Part shown: positions 1 through 6,991 of the stretch, in pieces | How positions within the stretch are numbered: position 1 is the stretch's first letter | Layout of the letters: the number at the start of each line of letters is the position of its first letter | Source of the DNA: JBBRGG01 sp038240875 | GTDB taxonomy: Bacteria > Planctomycetota > Phycisphaerae > Phycisphaerales > UBA1924 | Reading direction: 5' to 3' | DNA: 11,201 bases | NCBI GenBank assembly: GCA_038240875.1 | Contig: JBBRGG010000117.1 | Location: 1-11,201 of the forward strand | The notes under the pieces: generated by a model | What the model was told of the DNA's origin: nothing | Databases searched by the model: none | What the model saw: the letters and a program-made list of their open reading frames with translations, nothing else | Program-made: the position numbers and the translations under genes

Positions 1-1
1 A

Positions 2-523
2 ATGCTCGAGGAAGTTCTATCCGAAGGCGATCAGACGCTCATCTTCACCCAGTTCCGCGAGATGGGCGCGATCCTCTCTCCAATGCTCGCCCATCACACC
101 GGCAAGCAAGTTCTCTTCCTCCACGGCGGCACAACCCAGGCCCAGCGTCAACAGATGATCGATACCTTCCAGCGTGGCGATGGCGCACACCCGATCCTCA
201 TCCTCAGCTTGAAGGCTGGCGGCGTAGGCCTCAACCTCACTGCGGCGACGCACGTCTTCCACTTTGACCGGTGGTGGAACCCAGCTGTTGAAAATCAAGC
301 GACAGATCGCGCGTACCGAATTGGCCAGACGCGAACAGTTCAGGTGCACAAGTTTGTCTGCCGCGGCACGCTTGAGGAACGCATCGATCAAATGATCGAG
401 AGCAAGACCGAGCTAGCGGCGAACATCATCGGCGCTGGCGAAGCCTGGCTCACCGAGCTTGATACCCGCCAATTGCGCGACATCTTGACGCTGCGGAACG
501 ACGCGGTCGAAGATGAACCGTGA
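2..523 (+). CDS. SNF2-family DEAD/DEAH helicase, C-terminal fragment (5' end outside window)
   Basis: This is the C-terminal RecA-like lobe of a Swi2/Snf2-type ATP-dependent DNA translocase, of the bacterial HepA/RapA-like superfamily 2 group. Visible motifs are TLIFTQF (residues 12-18, motif IV region), FLHGGTT followed by a QRQQMIDTFQ helix, the motif V stretch LSLKAGGVGLNLTAA, the SNF2-typical HFDRWWNPAVENQATDR, and motif VI AYRIGQ with its arginine finger. The end (LEERIDQMIESKTELAANIIG, then an LRDILTL helix) matches the usual end of these proteins. A full member has at least a further 300-400 residues upstream carrying Walker A and DEGH motifs. The reading frame is open to the left edge, so the ATG at position 2 is probably an internal methionine. 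Stop TGA is at 521-523. Family assignment is secure; the specific role (remodelling, repair or transcription recycling) is not visible. Confidence 0.93.
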   Translation: MLEEVLSEGDQTLIFTQFREMGAILSPMLAHHTGKQVLFLHGGTTQAQRQQMIDTFQRGDGAHPILILSLKAGGVGLNLTAATHVFHFDRWWNPAVENQATDRAYRIGQTRTVQVHKFVCRGTLEERIDQMIESKTELAANIIGAGEAWLTELDTRQLRDILTLRNDAVEDEP

Positions 524-592
524 GAAGAACGCGGATTGGTTTGTAATCTGCCTGAAGATAGTTGGCAAGATAGTACAAGTTCAAAAATAAAT

Positions 593-618
593 AACCCTCT
601 CTCGCGCGAGAGAGGGTT
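593..618. terminator. Perfect 26-bp palindrome, probable bidirectional terminator between convergent genes
   Basis: All 26 bases form an uninterrupted inverted repeat centred between 605 and 606: an AACCCTCTCTC arm, a GCGC centre, and the complementary arm. It lies 69 bases after the helicase stop and 30 bases beyond the stop of the minus-strand gene. Read on the minus strand, the stem is followed by ATTTATTTTTGA, a good T-rich tract, so it is a convincing intrinsic terminator for the 649-4113 gene. On the plus strand it is followed only by TTGTGTATT, so termination there would be weaker. Confidence 0.8.
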
Positions 619-648
619 TGTGTATTGAATACCTAGTTTGAGTGCTGA

Positions 649-2235
649 TTACCGCTCGATGCGCCACGCGGTATCAGTAAGCTCGGGGAGGAACGAAGTG
701 TTGCCTATGACATCGCTGTTGGCGCCAATCATGAGCCAGATGAGATTGGTACCGCTGGAGTTGTTGTGCCAGAGAAGGTCGGGATTGCCATCGCGGTTGT
801 AGTCGTTAACCGCGCGAATGTCCCAATTGAGATCCGACACCGCGGTCAGAGTTCGGATCGAAAGGCGGGTTTCGCGATTCATCGCCCAGTATTCGTTGCC
901 GCCGCCCTGGCCACCGGTTGCGCCATCGTTGCGGAAGAAAAGATCGAACCTTCCATCGCGATTGAAGTCGCCGCTGCCGCGGAGGTTCCAGCTCGCGTTT
1001 GCTTGGGTGGGAAAGAACGCAAGAGATCGGACCCAGGTGCCATCGAGTGGCGTGCCATCAAGGATCCACGCGAGCGATTCACCCGAAGCGTCATTCATCC
1101 AAACTAGATCGTTGGTTTCATCGCCATCAACGTCAGCGATCGCGCCAACGTACCAATCGGTGTTGCCAACGCCGGGCAGGTCAAACGAAGCTGTGCGTGT
1201 AAGGCCATTCATGACCCAAAGGACGTTTTGTCCGGTGACGACATTGCGCCAGAGAACATCGGGCTTGTTATCGCGGGTAAGGTCGGAGGTGCCTTGGACG
1301 ACCCAGGCGTTGTCGGTAATGGTTTCGAGTGGCACGGCGGTGCCGAAGTTTGCGCCCGACATGAGCCAGAGTAGATTCTGCCCATTGGTGCTGTGACGCC
1401 AGAAGATATCAGAGAAGGCGTCGCCATTGAAATCGCTCTCAGCACCAGACTTGAATCGGGCCTGGCCAATGGTGCGCCAAGACGTGTCTGAAACGGCGGG
1501 CATTGCTTCTACGCTGGTCCGCGTAGAACCATTCATGAGCCAGAGTTCGTTCGCGCCGGTAAGAGTGTTGCGCCACATGATGTCAGGCCGCGAATCATCG
1601 TCAAAGTCGGCGACCGCAGCGACGCGGAAGTTGACGTTGATTTGCGCGGGCGAAACATCGGCGGTCGATACCACGCTCGTCCCGTCCAAATACCATAACG
1701 CAGTATCGCCCGAGCGGCCATTGCGCCAGAGCACGTCGGGCTTGTTGTCGCTGTTGAAATCTGTGACGGCTTCGATCTGCCAGTTGACATCACTGACCGA
1801 TGGGAGAGCAATTGCAGAGTTAATAGTACCGAAGTTGGCGTTCATCAGCCAAACGACGTTGGAACCTGTAACGCTGTTGCGCCAGACAAGGTCGTTGATG
1901 CCATCGCTATTTATGTCGGCGACAGCGCGAATGTCCCAGTTCACATCATCAACGCGCGGAAGGTCGTCAGCGTCTGAGAACGTGTTACCATTCATGAACC
2001 AGACGGCGTTGTCTCCGGTGACGCGATTGCGCCAGACCAGATCGATGTTGCCGTCGAAGTTGAAATCACCTTGCGAAGCGAGTGTCCAATTTGTATCGGA
2101 CACAGTGGGGAGAGAGAAGGTGCCGGTGATGAATGAACCGTTGCTGGGCGTGTTGTCGGTGGTCCAACCGATGCAAAGGCCCGAGGAAGAATTGCGCCAG
2201 AGGATGTCGTTGGTGCCGTCTTTGTTGAGGTCGGA
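649..2235 (-). repeat. Array of ten FG-GAP/VCBS repeats within the secreted protein
   Basis: Ten consecutive units of 50-58 residues (about 150-175 bp) are seen. Each begins with a D-x-N/D-x-D-x-x-x-D loop such as DFNFDGNID, then LVWRN, a turn with TG, a vWlMNG strand, and a closing NWxIRAV strand. The shortest and most regular unit is 50 residues. The fourth, sixth and seventh units have altered loop residues (DNKPD, GDAFSD, DNKPD), and the eighth has WMN for WRN. Seven such blades normally close one beta-propeller, so ten suggests one full propeller plus a partial one, or a larger arrangement; that is inference. Confidence 0.85.
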
Positions 2236-4113
2236 GCGTTTACCGACGGTGAGTTCGGCGGCATTGGTGCCGACAGTGCCACAGTTGTTGCTGGCATCGA
2301 GAGAGAATCGCCGGCCGTTACTCGCGGCGAGCGGGCGAAGCATAGTGAGCCCGCTGGTGGTGGCATTAGCAAACTCGAAGCCGTCGTTGATGAGGCGGCC
2401 ACTCTCGCGCCATTGATAGCTCGGGGTGCCCGAGCTGTCCGTAAAGAAGCGAGCGCGGGTTCCTTCGACAGCGCGAAGCGTCGCAGGAATCGAAACCACC
2501 GAAGAGCAAGGCGTGAGAAGGTTGTAGGTAAAGACGCCAGCCGACGAATCGCTGAACGTTGCGGTAAAGACCGCTCGACCCGAGTCGTTGAGCTGCATAC
2601 GACCTCCCCTGACGAGCGAATCAGGCTCGCCACCAGAGTTGATCCAGATGGTCGCGAGCGTGCGCGAGGCGCTATTGACGTTCCAGGTGTCGCCTTCGCG
2701 CGCTACAAGGGTGGTGCTCAAGCCGTTGTAGGCAAAGAGCGCAACATCGTTGGCGGTGGTCACGCCTGGGCCAGTCAGCGTAGCGAGGAAGATGGCTTGG
2801 TTGCGGTTGTTCGCCGAAAGCGCCGTGATGGTGCCGATGCCGACGCCACCGGGAAGGTCTGCAGCTTGTTGACCCGTGAATGCAACGCCGACGAAACCCA
2901 CAGAATCGCCGACAAAGATGCCGTTGCCCGAGCCCGCGCCACCCAAGTTCTGGAGCATAAAGGCTTGGCTGGCGTTCGTGAAGAAGGGAGTGGTCTGTTC
3001 GGAAGGTGGGAACTCGGCGAAGGTGACGCCGGCACCTACGTCCGGGGCGGGCGACGACTCACGAGTCAGCCGTGAGACTTGCGAGGCTTGACCACGGAAG
3101 AGTGCGGTATCGTCGGCGAGCGTGATGCCCGTGCCCGCAACCTTCGCGGAAAACAGTGGGCGACCAGAGTTGTTCAAGTTGACATGCTGCTGCGTAAGCG
3201 TGTCGAACCCAAAGTTGGAGTAGGTTATGCCGGAGATGAATCCTGCAGCTGGGCTCGCCATGCGAGCATAAGTCGAGTTCGCGATCTGATTTCCAGCAGT
3301 CAAGATGATCTGGTCATTCACGCTTCCGGTAACAACACTACTGCCCATGGCGTTCTTGATCTTGACAGTCGTCGCGACCTCGTTGAAATCGTTGATCGGG
3401 AGTTCGACCAGTTGCAACGAATCAACTTCGGCACCGAAGATGTTCTCGATCGTATCGCCTGTACTAAGTGCATTAAACAGGCTGCTCTCAAAGCCATTCA
3501 TCAGGCCGATGCGTGACGCGTTGCCACCGTTGGTGGTTTGCACGACCGCAGCAACATTGCCATTGCTGTTGATGGTGGGAGGACCGATCTGTGAAACAGT
3601 GAAGTTGAGCCAGCCGTCGAGGCCGGTTTGTGCAAGAGTTGAGGTGTTGAGCCCGCCGTTCTGTTGGAGAACAGTGCCGCCATTGTTGGTAGTAAGTCGA
3701 TAAGCAATCGCGGCGTTAGAGATAACAAATGAGTCGATGGCGGTGATCGTGCCGATGCCTGTTGCGCCACCTTCGCGCGTTTGGATTGTTGGGTCAGTTG
3801 CGTTACGGATAACGTACAAAGCTTGGTCGTTATTAGACGTAACACTTCCGCCAGTGAGTGTCGCGAGGAAGGCGATATCGCCGTTGTTAGCGATGACAGG
3901 GCGCACGAGCTTCTGGATGCCGAAGCTGGAGAATGTGCCATCGGTGCCCGGCGCGTTCGTGCCCGAGAAGGCAAGAGTAGTAAGCCCGGCGGGCTGGGCC
4001 GATGCGGTACCGGCGATCAATACGAGGATTGCCACGGCTGCCGCTTTAAAGCGCACGTGTGTTCTTTGAAAGGCTGTGGTTTGGGAACGCGAAGTAAGAC
4101 GTGTGGCTTCCAT
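649..4113 (-). CDS. Secreted NxxGxxAF / Ig-like / FG-GAP (VCBS) repeat protein
   Basis: This encodes an exported protein of about 1154 residues. The start chosen is the ATG at 4113-4111, preceded by AAGAGAGG with 5-nt spacing. The open frame reaches 4194, but the signal peptide fits the inner start. A long basic n-region (1-23) precedes a hydrophobic core, AAAVAILVLIAG, and an ASA|Q cleavage site near residue 39. Residues about 40-534 carry scattered NxxGxxAF-like units (NNGDIAF, NNRNQAIF, NDSGRAVF), a repeat type seen in planctomycete surface proteins. Residues about 535-626 look like an Ig-like domain (VEGTRARF, YQWRESG) with Cys536 and Cys611 as a possible disulfide. Residues 627-1154 are ten FG-GAP/VCBS repeats with Ca-binding-type DxNxDGxxD loops. 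No PEP-CTERM, LPXTG or other C-terminal anchor is seen; it ends in WRIER. The likely role is as an extracellular or surface beta-propeller adhesion or binding protein; the ligand is unknown. Stop is TAA. Confidence 0.9.
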   Translation of the reverse strand: MEATRLTSRSQTTAFQRTHVRFKAAAVAILVLIAGTASAQPAGLTTLAFSGTNAPGTDGTFSSFGIQKLVRPVIANNGDIAFLATLTGGSVTSNNDQALYVIRNATDPTIQTREGGATGIGTITAIDSFVISNAAIAYRLTTNNGGTVLQQNGGLNTSTLAQTGLDGWLNFTVSQIGPPTINSNGNVAAVVQTTNGGNASRIGLMNGFESSLFNALSTGDTIENIFGAEVDSLQLVELPINDFNEVATTVKIKNAMGSSVVTGSVNDQIILTAGNQIANSTYARMASPAAGFISGITYSNFGFDTLTQQHVNLNNSGRPLFSAKVAGTGITLADDTALFRGQASQVSRLTRESSPAPDVGAGVTFAEFPPSEQTTPFFTNASQAFMLQNLGGAGSGNGIFVGDSVGFVGVAFTGQQAADLPGGVGIGTITALSANNRNQAIFLATLTGPGVTTANDVALFAYNGLSTTLVAREGDTWNVNSASRTLATIWINSGGEPDSLVRGGRMQLNDSGRAVFTATFSDSSAGVFTYNLLTPCSSVVSIPATLRAVEGTRARFFTDSSGTPSYQWRESGRLINDGFEFANATTSGLTMLRPLAASNGRRFSLDASNNCGTVGTNAAELTVGKRSDLNKDGTNDILWRNSSSGLCIGWTTDNTPSNGSFITGTFSLPTVSDTNWTLASQGDFNFDGNIDLVWRNRVTGDNAVWFMNGNTFSDADDLPRVDDVNWDIRAVADINSDGINDLVWRNSVTGSNVVWLMNANFGTINSAIALPSVSDVNWQIEAVTDFNSDNKPDVLWRNGRSGDTALWYLDGTSVVSTADVSPAQINVNFRVAAVADFDDDSRPDIMWRNTLTGANELWLMNGSTRTSVEAMPAVSDTSWRTIGQARFKSGAESDFNGDAFSDIFWRHSTNGQNLLWLMSGANFGTAVPLETITDNAWVVQGTSDLTRDNKPDVLWRNVVTGQNVLWVMNGLTRTASFDLPGVGNTDWYVGAIADVDGDETNDLVWMNDASGESLAWILDGTPLDGTWVRSLAFFPTQANASWNLRGSGDFNRDGRFDLFFRNDGATGGQGGGNEYWAMNRETRLSIRTLTAVSDLNWDIRAVNDYNRDGNPDLLWHNNSSGTNLIWLMIGANSDVIGNTSFLPELTDTAWRIER

Positions 4114-4118
4114 AAATA

Positions 4119-4126
4119 CCTCTCTT
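4119..4126 (-). promoter_or_regulatory. Shine-Dalgarno of the secreted repeat protein
   Basis: Read on the minus strand this is AAGAGAGG, five bases before the ATG at 4113. It decides the start: the frame is open for another 27 codons to an ATG at 4194, but translation from there would place non-hydrophobic residues ahead of the signal peptide. Confidence 0.7.
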
Positions 4127-4187
4127 GCTCGTGAACAAAAACTGTGCTGACCGACGCGAGTTAGCTCGTCGATGAAACCCTCGTACT

Positions 4188-4239
4188 CAACCATCCAAAT
4201 CAGTCTTCCAAATCAACCATCGATATCAGTCTTCCGATC
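4188..4239. repeat. 26-bp imperfect tandem duplication upstream of the secreted protein gene
   Basis: Two adjacent 26-base units, 4188-4213 and 4214-4239, share CAACCATC followed by ATCAGTCTTCC at the same spacing, with 21 of 26 positions identical. They lie 75-126 bases upstream of the minus-strand start, where a tandem regulator site could sit. They could equally be chance local duplication. Confidence 0.5.
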
Positions 4240-4756
4240 AAGGCATGTGTGTTCATATACGTTCGTGTACGATAGCGAACAGTGGAGATTGCTTTCAGGC
4301 GAGACAAGACCACACTCCTTCATGTTGTCACGCAATCAAATAGTACAAACTTCATGAACATACGCTCGATTCAAATAACTTTTTTAAAACCATTCCGCAG
4401 TGACGCGTTAGCCGAGACGCCATTGACTAGACCCTTGCGGACCTGTCCAAGTGTTTGCCGAATTACTATCGGTCGTCTGTTTCAGTACCACTTTAAATCA
4501 TCGTCGCACGTGACGACGCGCCCATTAACGATCCTGCTCCGCTTCGCCTACGCATTCATGCTCACACAGCCGCTTCATCGCATTCTGGTAACAATCGGTT
4601 CGGTGTCAAACTTTCTGGGGTTGCCGAAGCTGGAATAAGACGCCCCATTTCGTGTAAGAGGCGAGTAAACGTTATGGGTCCGTTCGGAATATTGGCTCGC
4701 GATTATCCTTAGGTCACTTCTAGAGTTTCCACTGTGAAATTGTCACTGAGCACGCG

Positions 4757-4762
4757 TATAAT
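4757..4762 (+). promoter_or_regulatory. Possible -10 element upstream of mqnC
   Basis: This is a consensus TATAAT about 104 bases before the mqnC ATG. The only -35-like hexamer nearby, TTGTCA at 4740-4745, is just 11 bases upstream, which is too short for a normal sigma-70 promoter. No extended -10 TG is present. It is listed as a candidate only. Confidence 0.25.
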
Positions 4763-4866
4763 ATGCAACTTTCAGAAAGTATTGAAACATCCACACTCGT
4801 CTTGTCGAAACCAATACAGTATCTGCCTCTCTTAGCTGTCTCAGTCTTTCCCCTTCGTGATACGCC

Positions 4867-6522
4867 ATGACTAACCCACACTCCCGCCAATTCGACGTAC
4901 TTCCAAGCCTTCGCAACGCCCCGGCACAATTCCCAGGCATGAACGCGCTCGACCAAGGGCTTCTTCACGCCGTCGCGGATGGTGAAGCACGATTAACGCC
5001 CGAGCAAGGCGTTGAACTGCTTACTCGTGCACCACTTGCAACCCTTGGCCGCTGGGCCGACGCACGCTGCCGCACGCTTCATGGCTCGCGCTTGCGAACC
5101 TACGTCATTGATCGAAACATCAACTACACCAATATCTGTTCAGCCAAGTGCACCTTCTGCGCGTTTCGTCGTGATGGTACAGAAGCCGACGCCTACACAT
5201 TAGAGCACGAACAAATCTTGGAAAAGATCGAGGAACTTTCCGCTATCGGTGGTACTCAGATACTCATGCAAGGCGGAATGAACCCTGCGCTGTCATTGGA
5301 CTGGTATCTGGAATTGCTCACGACGATTAAGTCGCGCTTTCCACACATCCACGTGCACGCGTTTAGCCCGCCAGAGTTTGTTGAATTTGTCAATTTCTTT
5401 GACCCCCCTGGCGCCACTTTCACCGACAAAGTCCGCTGGGTCATGATCCGCTTGCGCGACGCCGGGCTTGACTCAGTCCCAGGCGGCGGTGGCGAGATTT
5501 TCGCTGGCCCCGCTCGTCGCAAGATCGGCCTAGGCAAGTGCGACGCCGACAACTGGCTCACGGTCATGTACGTCGCGCACTCATTGGGCATGTTCACAAG
5601 CGCGACGATGATGTTTGGACACATCGAGGGATACGCCGACCGCGTGCATCACATGATGCTTGTTCGTCATTGGCAGGACAAAGCTCTCGCGCTCACCAAC
5701 GAAGATTTTGTGCCTTCGACTCTGGATTCTGGCCGTCGCTTCAACGCGCCTGGTCATTACAAGGCGTTCATCTCCTGGCCCTTCCAGCGCGAGAACACGC
5801 CACTAGGCAGGTTGAAGGATTGGGGCGCAGAGCCAGGCGAGTGGGATCGCGAATTCCCAGGCGATGTGGTCGCGCGAGCGCACGCCTTTGGCGCGAACGA
5901 AGACGTAGACTATCGCGAGTTGGGCGAAGACGCCGAACTGTTTGGCAGACGCGTCCGCATGAGCGGCGCAATAGACTATCTCAGGACGCAAGCTGTCTCA
6001 AGGCTCATGCTCGACAACGTTTATTCCATAGGCAGCTCCTGGGTCACCATGGGCCCGCACGTTGGCCAGCTTGGGCTGATGTACGGCGCGAACGACATGG
6101 GCAGCGTGATGATGGAAGAGAATGTGGTGTCGAGCGCGGGGACGACCTATTGCCTCGATGAGCCGGTCTTGTGCCGACTGGTGCGCGACGCAGGCTTCAC
6201 CCCGGCACAACGCAACAACACGTACGACGTGCTCAAGATCCACGCGAGCGAAGGCTCGCCAGACCTGATGGTGAGTGATTGGAGTCAGCACCGCGCCCGC
6301 AAGATGCACCGTGAAGCTCCAGGCTCAGGCAAGCAAGCAGGTAAGCAGGCAGGCAAGCAAACAGGCAATCAAACAGGCAATCAAACAGGCAATCAAACAG
6401 GCAATCAAACAGGCAATCAAGTAGGCGCAGAACAGGCGCACACAGTCCAAGGCACCGCCGTCGCACTCACCGTAACTCGCAACGCTCAATCGCCGAAACT
6501 GATAGCAGTGGGGCAGAAGTAA
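4867..6522 (+). CDS. mqnC: Cyclic dehypoxanthinyl futalosine synthase (MqnC), radical SAM enzyme with insertions and a repeat tail
   Basis: MqnC cyclises dehypoxanthine futalosine in the futalosine route to menaquinone, using a [4Fe-4S] cluster and S-adenosylmethionine. The cluster motif is Cys91-x3-Cys95-x2-Cys98 within NYTNICSAKCTFCAF. MqnC-type signatures follow: GGTQILMQGGMNP (129-140), HVHAFSPPE (162-170), GLDSVPGGGGEI, ATMMFGHIE, AFISWPFQREN, SRLMLDN, SWVTMGPHVGQLGL, MMEENVVSSAGTT and a GFTPAQR end near 443-449. LMQGG and the ISWPF motif favour MqnC over MqnE. It has 551 residues, where the family is usually about 360-400. Extra sequence appears at about 172-194, 271-296 and 315-365, plus a roughly 95-residue tail with eight tetrapeptide repeats. 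No clear Shine-Dalgarno precedes the ATG at 4867; Met25 (4939) is a possible alternative start. Stop is TAA. No other mqn gene is adjacent. Confidence 0.92.
   Translation: MTNPHSRQFDVLPSLRNAPAQFPGMNALDQGLLHAVADGEARLTPEQGVELLTRAPLATLGRWADARCRTLHGSRLRTYVIDRNINYTNICSAKCTFCAFRRDGTEADAYTLEHEQILEKIEELSAIGGTQILMQGGMNPALSLDWYLELLTTIKSRFPHIHVHAFSPPEFVEFVNFFDPPGATFTDKVRWVMIRLRDAGLDSVPGGGGEIFAGPARRKIGLGKCDADNWLTVMYVAHSLGMFTSATMMFGHIEGYADRVHHMMLVRHWQDKALALTNEDFVPSTLDSGRRFNAPGHYKAFISWPFQRENTPLGRLKDWGAEPGEWDREFPGDVVARAHAFGANEDVDYRELGEDAELFGRRVRMSGAIDYLRTQAVSRLMLDNVYSIGSSWVTMGPHVGQLGLMYGANDMGSVMMEENVVSSAGTTYCLDEPVLCRLVRDAGFTPAQRNNTYDVLKIHASEGSPDLMVSDWSQHRARKMHREAPGSGKQAGKQAGKQTGNQTGNQTGNQTGNQTGNQVGAEQAHTVQGTAVALTVTRNAQSPKLIAVGQK
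6328..6423 (+). repeat. 12-bp minisatellite, eight units, in the mqnC tail
   Basis: Eight contiguous 12-base units are in frame, so each encodes four residues (488-519): GKQA, GKQA, GKQT, four identical GNQT, then GNQV. The central units at 6364-6411 are four perfect copies of GGCAATCAAACA, while the outer copies have diverged. Perfect inner and diverged outer copies suggest recent slippage expansion. The insert is hydrophilic and presumably disordered, and lies after the catalytic core. Confidence 0.95.
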
Positions 6523-6611
6523 GCAGGTTGCATGAACGCCGGTATTCGTGCTGAAGCTGGTGGTTAACCCCCTTCACGTCAACGTGAAACGTAATAGAAA
6601 ACTATGTCAAA

Positions 6612-6633
6612 CACCTTGCCAACAAGCAAGGTG
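6612..6633 (+). terminator. Hairpin terminator after mqnC
   Basis: An 8-bp perfect stem CACCTTGC/GCAAGGTG with a CAACAA loop is followed by CTTTGCTT, a short and imperfect T-tract. It is 89 bases after the mqnC stop. A second, smaller hairpin (TTCACG/CGTGAA, loop TCAA, 6573-6588) lies between them. Together they probably separate mqnC from the NTPase locus. Confidence 0.55.
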
Positions 6634-6719
6634 CTTTGCTTGGTACACTTGGCTTTCGAGCGCGAGTGGTGGGCACGCATGGCATACACGGCGCTCAACA
6701 ATTTGAGTCGTGTTTGAGT

Positions 6720-6724
6720 GGGGA
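6720..6724 (+). promoter_or_regulatory. Shine-Dalgarno of the NTPase locus
   Basis: GGGGA lies six bases before the ATG at 6731. It supports 6731 as the true translation start of the reading frame that, after a TAG at 6875, continues into the NTPase. No comparable site precedes the downstream TTG at 6992. Confidence 0.55.
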
Positions 6725-6730
6725 ACGTTC

Positions 6731-6877
6731 ATGGCACAGACGAGTTCACAGACCACCGCCGCAACGATCGGCAAAGGTGTCGCGCTCGTGCTCTGCGCTG
6801 GCGCGGGCTTTGCGCTCGCTGGGCCTGCCGGGGCTGTGGGCGGCGCAGATTTGGCGAGTCACGAATTCGTCAGCTAG
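6731..6877 (+). CDS. 48-residue N-terminal membrane piece of the STAND-like NTPase, ended by an in-frame TAG
   Basis: From the ATG at 6731 the frame reads a polar start (MAQTSSQTTAATIGKG), then a small-residue hydrophobic stretch, VALVLCAGAGFALAGPAGAVGG (about 17-38), that could be one transmembrane segment. It stops at TAG 6875-6877 after ...ASHEFVS. The next codons in the same frame remain open and protein-like (SKELSIPINWG, TPWGKIKSLAG) and run without interruption into the 6992-8800 NTPase. I therefore read this as the N-terminus of the NTPase cut off by a premature amber codon. It could instead be an independent small membrane protein, or two compensating indels around 6870-6915 could be involved, since another frame there reads QLVKGTFDTDQL. 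Confidence 0.45.
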   Translation: MAQTSSQTTAATIGKGVALVLCAGAGFALAGPAGAVGGADLASHEFVS

Positions 6878-6991
6878 TCAAAGGAACTTTCGATACCGAT
6901 CAACTGGGGAACAGCAGACAAAACACCATGGGGCAAGATCAAGTCGCTGGCGGGCACGCTTGCGATTCCAGCGAGCGTTTCGCTCGCGCCT

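Larger units (their letters stand above)
4114..4866. other. Divergent intergenic region without a convincing gene
   Basis: About 750 bases separate the start of the minus-strand secreted protein from the start of mqnC. It is visibly more AT-rich than the flanking genes. Short open stretches on both strands (for example 4282-4638 + and 4720-4968 -) have no recognisable domains, no good ribosome binding sites and poor protein-like composition. Contents noted are a 26-bp imperfect tandem repeat at 4188-4239, an inverted repeat CGTCG/CGACG around a CACGTG core at 4502-4518 (possible operator, weak), and a TATAAT at 4757-4762. It must carry the promoters of both flanking genes. Confidence 0.6.

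Noticed and set aside
1427..2416. 329-codon plus-strand open frame opposite the VCBS gene
   Set aside because: It is antisense to a strongly supported repeat protein. Its own periodicity simply mirrors the VCBS repeats, and it has no recognisable domain or ribosome binding site.
4114..4194. N-terminal extension of the secreted protein to ATG 4194
   Set aside because: It would place 27 polar residues before an already complete signal peptide, whereas the ATG at 4113 has a good Shine-Dalgarno at 5-nt spacing.
4282..4638. 118-codon plus-strand open frame in the intergenic region
   Set aside because: No ribosome binding site and no domain; its composition is unlike the neighbouring genes.
4740..4762. 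Full sigma-70 promoter TTGTCA/TATAAT for mqnC
   Set aside because: The spacer is only 11 bases, too short for a functional pair; only the -10-like box was kept, at low confidence.
6328..6423. CRISPR-like array
   Set aside because: The units are 12 bp, directly adjacent, with no spacers and in frame within mqnC; it is a minisatellite.
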